The notes below the pieces were generated by a model. It was not told the origin of the DNA, ran no database searches, and saw only the letters and a list, made by a program, of their open reading frames with translations. This document shows positions 58,588-64,000 of a stretch of 64,000 nucleotides of DNA, piece by piece (position 1 is the first letter of the stretch; each line of letters begins with the position of its first letter). This stretch comes from Nocardia vulneris (GTDB taxonomy: Bacteria; Actinomycetota; Actinomycetes; Mycobacteriales; Mycobacteriaceae), in contig NZ_BDCI01000030.1 in NCBI RefSeq assembly GCF_001613425.1, positions 54,161-118,160 of the forward strand, in the 5' to 3' direction. Made by a program: the position numbers and the translations under genes.

Positions 58588-59026
58588 CGCTACCTACACC
58601 CCTGCACTAGAGCCGACCGCCCACGGCCGGCAACGGACGAGCGAATCGCCGTGAAGCACATCGGATTACGCCCCGACGTCGACGAACCAGGTCGACGACG
58701 GCTAACGGAATCCCGTCGCACCAAGCGCACCGAATCGGCCGAACCCACCACGCCAACCGAGCCCACCACGCGCACTGAACCGACCGAGCCGATCGAACTG
58801 ATCGAGCAGCCCGGGCCCACGACTCGCACCGACCCCACCACGCGCACCGGGCCGACCAAGCCCACCGAACTGATCGAGGAGCCCGGGCCCACCGAACTGA
58901 TCGAGCGCACCGAGCGCACCGAGCGCACCGAGCGCACCGAGCGCACCGAGCGCACCGAGCGCACCGAGCGCACCGAGCGCACCGAGCGCACCGAGCGCAC
59001 CGAGCGCACCGAGCGCACCGAGCGCA
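58588..59026. other. gap between the PH-domain gene and ribH, with repeats
   Basis: 439 nt without a gene. From about 58735 the sequence follows a loose 9-nt rhythm (ACCGAACTG, ATCGAGCAG and similar), which becomes the perfect GAGCGCACC array at 58903. Both strands stay open because nine is a multiple of three; translations are low-complexity and not taken as proteins. Confidence 0.75.
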
Positions 59027-59028
59027 TT
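58903..59028. repeat. 9-bp minisatellite, 13 perfect units plus one variant
   Basis: GAGCGCACC is repeated 13 times without change (58903-59019). The 14th unit is GAGCGCATT, whose last two bases belong to the ribH stop codon (TAA on the minus strand, 59027-59029). The array therefore abuts the 3' end of ribH exactly. Confidence 0.97.
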
Positions 59029-59506
59029 ATGCCGACTGGCGCAGGGCGCGCAGGGTGAGGGCGGCGTCGAGGGCCGCGGCACACGCTTGTTCGCCCTTGT
59101 TTTCGGCGGAACCGGGGAGCCCGGCGCGGTCGAGCGCCTGCTCTTCGTTGTTGGTGGTGAGCACACCGTTCGCGACGGGGGTGCCCGCGTCCAGCGACAC
59201 CCGGGTGAGTCCGGCTGTCACCGCATCGCACACATACTCGAAATGCGGTGTCCCACCCCGGATCACAACGCCGAGCGCGACCACGGCGTCATGCGTGCGG
59301 GCCAGTTCCTGCGCCACCACCGGCAGCTCCATCGCGCCCGCGCAGCGCACCACCGTCACGTGCAGCACGCCGGCTTCCTTGGCGACCTGTTCGGCATTCG
59401 CGACCAGGGTGTCGCAGATCGTGGTGTGCCAGCGCGACGCGACGATGCCCAGCTTGAGGTCCTTGGCATCCGCGAGCGCGAAAGCCGGTACGCCGGTACC
59501 GCTCAT
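59027..59506 (-). CDS. ribH: 6,7-dimethyl-8-ribityllumazine synthase
   Basis: 159 residues. LGIVASRWHTTICDTLV (substrate-ring Trp), VRCAGAMELPVVAQELA, VALGVVIRGGTPHFEYVCD and GVLTTNNEEQALDRAG are the family motifs. It condenses the butanone phosphate from RibBA with the ribityl-pyrimidine to make lumazine, in a 60-subunit shell in most bacteria. It follows ribBA by 21 nt; a 9-bp minisatellite begins at its stop. Confidence 0.95.
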   Translation of the reverse strand: MSGTGVPAFALADAKDLKLGIVASRWHTTICDTLVANAEQVAKEAGVLHVTVVRCAGAMELPVVAQELARTHDAVVALGVVIRGGTPHFEYVCDAVTAGLTRVSLDAGTPVANGVLTTNNEEQALDRAGLPGSAENKGEQACAAALDAALTLRALRQSA

Positions 59507-59527
59507 CGATAGTGGCCTTTCCGTGGG

Positions 59528-60772
59528 TCAGCGGGCGGTTTCGCCCAGATCGATGTCGTCCAGCCCGATCAGGTCGTGGCCCATGCGGTCTCGTTTGGTC
59601 CGCAGGTAGTGCAGGTTTTCGGCGTTGGCGCGCAACGGCATCGGCACGCGCTCGGTGATCCGCAGACCGTATCCGTCCAACCCGACGCGTTTGGCCGGGT
59701 TGTTGGTGAGTAGTCGCATGGAGCGGATCCCCAGGTCGACCAGGATCTGCGCGCCGGTGCCGTAGTCGCGGGCGTCGGCGGGCAGTCCGAGTTCCAGGTT
59801 CGCGTCGACGGTGTCGTGACCGGAGTCCTGCAACTGGTAGGCCTGCAGCTTGTGCATCAGTCCGATGCCGCGACCTTCGTGACCGCGCATGTACAGCACC
59901 ACCCCGCGCCCTTCCTGGGCCACCATCTCCAGCGCGGCGTCCAGCTGCGGACCGCAGTCGCAGCGCAGTGAGCCGAACACGTCGCCGGTCAGGCATTCGG
60001 AGTGCACCCGGACCAGCACGTCGTCACCGTCGGCGAGATCGCCGCGCACCAGCGCGACGTGCTCGACCTCGTCGTAGATGCTCTGGTATCCGACGGCCAT
60101 GAACTCGCCGTGCGCGGTCGGGATGCGCGCTTCGGCGACCCGCACCACGTGCTTTTCGTGCTTGCGCCGCCAGGCGATCATGTCGGCGATGGAGATCAGC
60201 GCGAGGTTGTGCTCGTCGGCGAAGACGCGCAGCTCTTCGGTGCGGGCCATGTGGCCCTCGTCCTTCTGGCTGACGATCTCGCAGATCACGCCCGCGGGCC
60301 GCAGTCCGGCCATCCGGGACAGGTCGACCGCGGCCTCGGTGTGGCCGGGGCGGCGCAGCACGCCACCGTCTTTCGCGCGCAGCGGCACCACATGCCCCGG
60401 GCGGGTGAAGTCGTCGGCCTTGGTCTCGGCGGCGGCGAGCAGGCGCATGGTGTGCGCGCGGTCGGCGCCCGAGATGCCGGTGGTGATGCCCTCCCGGGCG
60501 TCGACCGCCACCGTGTAGGCGGTGCCGTGCTTGTCCTGGTTCATCGCGTACATCGGCGGCAGCCCGAGCCGATCGCAGTCGTCACCCGTCAACGGCACAC
60601 AGATGTAACCGGAGGTGTAGCGAATCATGAAGGCCACCAACTCCGGGGTGGCCTTCTCCGCCGCGAAGATGAGGTCGCCCTCGTTCTCACGGTCCTCGTC
60701 GTCGACGACGACGACCGCCTTACCGGCGGCGATGTCGGCGACTGCGCGCTCGATGGTGTCGAACCTGGTCAC
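59528..60772 (-). CDS. ribBA: bifunctional DHBP synthase / GTP cyclohydrolase II
   Basis: 414 residues from a GTG. The N-terminal half (1-205) is 3,4-dihydroxy-2-butanone 4-phosphate synthase: VVVDDEDRENEGDLIFAAE holds the catalytic acids and RPGHVVPLRAKDGGVLRRPGHTEAAVDL the sugar-phosphate site. The C-terminal half is GTP cyclohydrolase II with zinc ligands in ECLTGDVFGSLRCDCG. It provides both precursors of riboflavin. It corresponds to ribA2 of M. tuberculosis. Confidence 0.96.
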   Translation of the reverse strand: MTRFDTIERAVADIAAGKAVVVVDDEDRENEGDLIFAAEKATPELVAFMIRYTSGYICVPLTGDDCDRLGLPPMYAMNQDKHGTAYTVAVDAREGITTGISGADRAHTMRLLAAAETKADDFTRPGHVVPLRAKDGGVLRRPGHTEAAVDLSRMAGLRPAGVICEIVSQKDEGHMARTEELRVFADEHNLALISIADMIAWRRKHEKHVVRVAEARIPTAHGEFMAVGYQSIYDEVEHVALVRGDLADGDDVLVRVHSECLTGDVFGSLRCDCGPQLDAALEMVAQEGRGVVLYMRGHEGRGIGLMHKLQAYQLQDSGHDTVDANLELGLPADARDYGTGAQILVDLGIRSMRLLTNNPAKRVGLDGYGLRITERVPMPLRANAENLHYLRTKRDRMGHDLIGLDDIDLGETAR

Positions 60773-60923
60773 GTCTGTTGTGCTCCATCTCGAATTAGGT
60801 CCGCCCCCACACTACTGTGTCCGACTCGCAGCGCCTGCGGCGCTGCGCCTTCGCCTGCCTCGCGCGTGGTGGTCGTCTGCGGTGCGCCCGGATCGGCGCG
60901 CGGCCGCACTGTTGTTTTCGCGT

Positions 60924-61547
60924 TCAGCCTCGCTGTTGCAACCGCTCCACATACTTGGCGATCACATCCACCTCCAGATTGACCGTCGTGCCGACGGTGG
61001 CGAAGCCCAGATTCGTCAGGGCAAGAGTGGTGGGGATCAGTGAGACCTCGAACCAGTCCTTGCTGTCGGTGTCGGCGGGCTCGTCGGCGACACCGAGACC
61101 GGAGACGGTGAGCGAGATGCCGTCGACGGTGATCGAGCCCTTCTGCACCACGTAGCGGGCGATCGAGTCGGGCAGCGAGATGCGCACGACATCCCAGTTG
61201 TCCGAGGGCGTGCGCGAGAGCACCGTGCCGGTGCCGTCGACGTGCCCCTGCACCAGATGCCCGCCGAGCCTGCTGTTCAGCGCGGCGGCACGTTCCAGAT
61301 TGACCTTCGATCCGGTGTCCAGCTTGCCGATGCTCGAGCGGTTCAGCGTCTCCTGCATCACGTCGACGGTGAACGAGTCGCCGCCGACCACCTCGACCAC
61401 GGTCAGGCACACCCCGTTGACGGCGATCGAATCACCGTGCCCGGCATCGGAGGTCACCAGCTCGCCTCGGATGGTCAGCCGGGCGGCATCGGCCAACCGC
61501 TCGGTGGCGACGATCTCGCCCAGCTCCTCGACGATGCCTGTGAACAT
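60924..61547 (-). CDS. ribE: riboflavin synthase, alpha chain
   Basis: 207 residues with two lumazine-binding repeats, starting MFTGIVEELGEIV and, in the second half, HLVQGHVDGTGTV. The conserved VNGVCLTV and VDGISLTV segments are both present. The enzyme dismutates two lumazines into riboflavin. It is 151 nt upstream of ribBA on the same strand. The upstream region shows no clear FMN riboswitch. Confidence 0.95.
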   Translation of the reverse strand: MFTGIVEELGEIVATERLADAARLTIRGELVTSDAGHGDSIAVNGVCLTVVEVVGGDSFTVDVMQETLNRSSIGKLDTGSKVNLERAAALNSRLGGHLVQGHVDGTGTVLSRTPSDNWDVVRISLPDSIARYVVQKGSITVDGISLTVSGLGVADEPADTDSKDWFEVSLIPTTLALTNLGFATVGTTVNLEVDVIAKYVERLQQRG

Positions 61548-62146
61548 GCCCTGACTCCCTGTCGCGTTGTGGTCCCCGGTTGCGGAACAGCCCGGCCGCG
61601 GCAGGAATTCCCGCCGGTCGCTGCCGGTTGTCTCAGCTTAGTTCGCGCGGTCGGCGACGGTTCGCCCGCGGACCGCCCGGCCCGCACCCGATGTCGGCCG
61701 ACTCGAACCCGCTCCCGGCAACCGCCGAGAGAATCAGACCGACTGCCGGAGAAGTCGCAGTCGACCAAGGGTTTGATAATGAATTTTCGGGTAATTACGT
61801 TCATGCGTACGGAAAAGTCGCATTCTTCTTCCCGACGCGAATTTGCGAACGCATTTTTGATACCGCAAGAAGGCGATCCAGCTACCCGTTCGGCGCCTAT
61901 TCGGGTTCATACCCACGGGCAACACACTTTTAACGTTTCCTTGCGCCGTGATCGAAATAGACGCAATATTGTTATGTAGCTGATTCCTACCGTTCAACTT
62001 CAAATCCGACCAGTTCAGCGCGGAACGGTTCGACCTGGGGACGCCGGTCAGGCCCCTCAGGAAGTTCGACCCAGGGATGTCCACCACTCGAGGAAGTCAG
62101 AAACCACAGTGGGTCCAATCAAGTTCGACACAGTTGGGGGCGCGGC
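61548..62146. other. 599-nt gap with an AT-richer island
   Basis: The part from about 61765 to 62020 is clearly poorer in GC than all surrounding DNA (for example GATAATGAATTTTCGGG and CACACTTTTAACG). Open frames across it have no recognisable protein character. It must hold the promoters for riboflavin synthase and the 156-aa gene, but could also be foreign DNA. Two GTTCGAC-type repeats (62024-62135: GGTTCGACCTGGGG, GTTCGACCCAGGG, GTTCGACACAG) lie at its right end. Confidence 0.5.
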
Positions 62147-62617
62147 GTGACCACATTTCTCGACTCGACGCTGGAGGTTCGCTGCGTGCAGTATCGCCGC
62201 GAATTCCACCTCCCCGCATCGATCGATCCCACCTCGCGCCGCATACTCCTGCACATAGGCACCCACTACGGTGCCATCACCATGCCCGCCGATCTCGGCG
62301 CGCGGGTGCAGCAGCGGCTCGAGCAGGCCGATATCGCCGGACCGGTCGTCGATCATCCGCGCGCCAAGCGCTGGACCTTCCTCACCGGCCCCTACCGCCC
62401 CGACACCCTTTCCGCGGCGGTCTCCGCCGAACTGTTCCGGATGTACGCGACCGTCGCGTGCACCGGCAGCCAGGTCGTCCTGCCGTCCCCCGACGACGAA
62501 CGCACCGGCTACCGCACCTGGATCCGCCCACCCGAACCCGCCACCACCCGCCCACCCCTCACCGCCGTGATCGAAGCGACCCGAGAGATGGGTACGCAGA
62601 AGAACAGCGCCCGCTGA
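62147..62617 (+). CDS. uncharacterised protein, 156 aa
   Basis: 156 residues from a GTG preceded by GGGGGC. The body is a mixed alpha/beta protein (RCVQYRREFHLPASIDP, ILLHIGTHYGAITMPADLGARVQQRL, YATVACTGSQVVLPSPDDE) ending in a Pro-rich stretch and a short helix. I recognise no family. Similar small proteins with the strand GSQVVLPSPDDE and a Trp-Ile-Arg-Pro segment seem to occur in Nocardia and Streptomyces, but I cannot name them. Codon use is like the neighbouring genes, which supports it as real. Tandem repeats start 18 nt after its stop. Confidence 0.6.
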   Translation: MTTFLDSTLEVRCVQYRREFHLPASIDPTSRRILLHIGTHYGAITMPADLGARVQQRLEQADIAGPVVDHPRAKRWTFLTGPYRPDTLSAAVSAELFRMYATVACTGSQVVLPSPDDERTGYRTWIRPPEPATTRPPLTAVIEATREMGTQKNSAR

Positions 62618-62634
62618 GGGTTGGACGCGGGTTC

Positions 62635-62802
62635 GGGGCGGCGCGATACGAGTTCGGGACGGCGCGATGCTGGCTCGGGACGGCGCGATGCTGGCTCGGG
62701 ACGGCGCGATGCTGGCTCGGGACGGCGCGATGCTGGCTCGGGACGGCGCGATGCTGGCTCGGGACGGCGCGATGCTGGTTCGGGGCGGCGCGATGCGGCT
62801 CC
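62635..62802. repeat. 21-bp minisatellite, 8 units
   Basis: Five perfect units begin at 62656, 62677, 62698, 62719 and 62740, each GGGACGGCGCGATGCTGGCT plus C. One near-perfect unit starts at 62761, and degenerate units flank at 62635 and 62782. The rhythm continues weakly further right. Confidence 0.95.
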
Positions 62803-63060
62803 GGGGCGTACCCCGGGTTCAGGAAGGCGCGACGCAAGTTCGCCACGGCCCCACGCGATTTGGGGACGGTCGAATCCCGTCCAGGGACGGCGCGACGCAA
62901 ATCCGAGGGCGCGGCGCGGCGCGAGTCCAGGACGGCCCCACTCGCATTCGGGGCGGCTCGAGGCAAGCTCCGGACGGCGCGGCGCGAGTTCCGGGAAGCC
63001 CCACGCGAATTCAAGGACGACGCGACAAATCGGGGAACGGTCCGAACACGAGTTCAGGAC

Positions 63061-63417
63061 GGCCGACGCAAGTTCAGGGCGACCACGGCGAGTTCCAGGA
63101 AGCTGACGCGACTCCAGGACGGCCGACGCGGATTCAGGACGACCACGGCGAGTTCCAGGAAGCTGACGCGACTCCAGGACGGCCGACGCGGATTCAGGAC
63201 GACCACGGCGAGTTCCAGGAAGCTGACGCGACTCCAGGACGGCCGACGCGGATTCAGGACGACCACGGCGAGTTCAGGAGCTGGCACGAGTCGAGGACGG
63301 CCGACGCAAGTGCAGGACGACCACGGCGAGTTCTAGGAAGCTGACGCGAGTCCAGGACGGCCGACGCGAGTTCAGGACGACCATGGCGAGTTCAGGAAGC
63401 TGACGCGAGTTCAAGAC
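63061..63417. repeat. 60-bp tandem repeat, about 6 units
   Basis: Units begin at 63061, 63121, 63181 and 63241, then 63299 and 63359. The second and third are identical. Each unit is made of three related 19-21-nt parts, such as GATTCAGGACGACCACGGCGA, GTTCCAGGAAGCTGACGCGA and CTCCAGGACGGCCGACGCG, showing that it grew from a shorter ancestral repeat. Confidence 0.93.
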
Positions 63418-63502
63418 GGGCGCAGCGAGTTCAGGGAAGCGCGACGCAAGTTCGCCAGGGCCAGACGCGGGATGGGCAGGGCCAACGGAAAGTCGGACGG
63501 GC

Positions 63503-63563
63503 GATCACCGGGTAATGGTGGCGGCATCGGCCGAGAGGGTGCCACCACCATTACCTGGTGATC
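63503..63563. repeat. 61-nt hairpin in duplication copy 1
   Basis: A 24-nt arm beginning GATCACCGGGTAATGGTGG pairs with an arm ending CACCATTACCTGGTGATC around a 13-nt loop, with two mismatches. The second copy (63780-63840) has one mismatch. Confidence 0.9.
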
Positions 63564-63779
63564 AACTGTCCAAGTCTTCAGCGGACGGCCGCGACCATTT
63601 CATAGGACAACAGCCCGCGGCAGCCGCGCCCCGCGCCGGTTCCGGGGGTATGCGGCACCTCGGTTCCGCGGTAGACGGCTGCCGCGCCAGCAGAGCGAAG
63701 CTCCCCGCTCCAGCAGAGCGCGGCAGGGAGTTCGATTGGGCTGGACGCGAGGCCGGAAAGTCACGAAAGCTGGACGGGC

Positions 63780-63840
63780 GATCACCAGGTAATGGTGGCG
63801 GCATCGGCCGAGAGGGTGCCACCACCATTACCTGGTGATC
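63780..63840. repeat. 61-nt hairpin in duplication copy 2
   Basis: GATCACCAGGTAATGGTGG and five more bases pair with the reverse complement at the right, 23 of 24 positions, around the loop TCGGCCGAGAGGG. It has no poly-T tail and does not follow a gene. Confidence 0.92.
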
Positions 63841-64000
63841 AACTGTCCAAGTCTTCAGCGGACGGCCGCGACCCTTTCATAGGACAACAGCCCGCGGCAG
63901 CCGCGCGCCGCGCCGGTTCCGGGGGTATGCGGCACCCCGGTTCCGCGGTAGACGGCTCCCGCTCCAGCAGAGCGAAGCTCCCTGTTCCAGCGAAGCGCGG

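Larger units (their letters stand above)
62618..64000. other. 1.4-kb repeat region at the right edge
   Basis: No gene is supported. It contains a 21-bp array (62635-62802), degenerate 21-nt-like sequence to about 63060, a 60-bp array (63061-63417), a short unique stretch and a 277-bp tandem duplication with a long hairpin (63501-64000). Arg-rich open frames here follow from repeat units that are multiples of three. Confidence 0.75.
63501..64000. repeat. 277-bp tandem duplication
   Basis: Bases from 63501 are repeated from 63778 to the window edge with few changes (for example ACCGGGTAAT against ACCAGGTAAT and CCATTTCATAGG against CCCTTTCATAGG). The second copy is cut by the window end, so more copies may follow. 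Shared content includes the hairpin, AACTGTCCAAGTCTTCAGCG and TTCCGGGGGTATGCGGCAC. Confidence 0.93.

Noticed and set aside
58702..59166. Gly-Ala-Leu or Thr-Glu-Arg repeat proteins over the 9-bp array
   Set aside because: Both strands are open only because the unit is nine bases; the frames run into ribH antisense or out of phase and have no start signal.
61548..61700. FMN riboswitch upstream of the riboflavin synthase gene
   Set aside because: The GGCGGG and GCCGGCG patches reminded me of RFN elements, but the ordered conserved helices and the characteristic AGGG and CCGGCGGT blocks could not be found on the minus strand.
61242..61979. Plus-strand frame across the AT-richer island
   Set aside because: Its first part is antisense to riboflavin synthase and the remainder has no conserved pattern.
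62621..63344. Long Arg/Gly/Asp repeat proteins (SGRRDAG and FQEADATPGRPT types)
   Set aside because: Open frames exist in several phases on both strands because the units are multiples of three; no ribosome-binding site or folded domain is present.

Overview
The window looks like a chromosomal segment of a high-GC mycolata actinobacterium, most likely Nocardia or a close relative (inference). The main reason is gene order. Read in reverse, it follows the Mycobacterium tuberculosis stretch from ribC through uvrC, whiA, gap-pgk-tpi, secG and the pentose-phosphate operon to ctaB and qor. Extra genes are inserted between these conserved blocks. GTG starts, ATGA/GTGA stop-start overlaps, TANNNT boxes 6-7 nt before leaderless starts, an F420-type nitroreductase-like protein and a complete conservon also fit.

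Layout. 0-6.2 kb: the end of a TetR-like repressor fused by overlap to a rifampin-phosphotransferase-like gene, an esterase, a PheC-like exported protein, and qor. 6.2-9.3 kb: a TetR gene divergent from a FAD monooxygenase over a tandem operator, then ctaB. 9.7-16.2 kb: tkt-tal-zwf-opcA-pgl, the whole oxidative and non-oxidative pentose-phosphate supply in one operon. 16.5-19.8 kb: a fused alpha/beta 2-oxoacid dehydrogenase E1 and an AbiEi/DUF559-type protein. 19.9-25.3 kb (minus strand): a conservon with sensor-kinase-like ATPase, roadblock protein, DUF742 protein, small GTPase and two P450s, one of which has lost several hallmark P450 residues. 25.7-31.2 kb: SRPBCC protein, epoxide hydrolase and SDR divergent over a KstR-like box, LysR and MFS pair, secG. 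31.2-39.7 kb: MFS and DMT exporters, DUF3841 gene with TetR, secreted lipase, META lipoprotein, GNAT-like protein. 39.7-48.8 kb: tpiA-pgk-gap, then whiA-yvcK-rapZ and uvrC. 48.9-58.0 kb: HAD protein, gamma-glutamyltransferase, GNAT, an IS21 remnant, F420-type protein, quinone-reductase-like gene with HxlR, TetR divergent from a beta-lactamase-fold hydrolase over a perfect palindrome. 58.1-61.5 kb: PH-domain membrane protein, ribH, ribBA, riboflavin synthase. 61.5-64 kb: an AT-richer gap, one unknown gene and dense tandem repeats.

The most unusual content is non-coding. Four copies of an exactly 76-nt imperfect palindrome (36-nt arms, 4-nt loop) occur at 18745, 19850, 43035 and 52285; three of them start 7-9 nt after a stop codon. 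At least seven unrelated tandem arrays (units of 9, 17, 21, 28-37, 60, 67 and about 123 bp) and one 277-bp tandem duplication carrying a 24-bp-arm hairpin fill intergenic space. No CRISPR array, rRNA, tRNA, prophage or complete insertion sequence was found.
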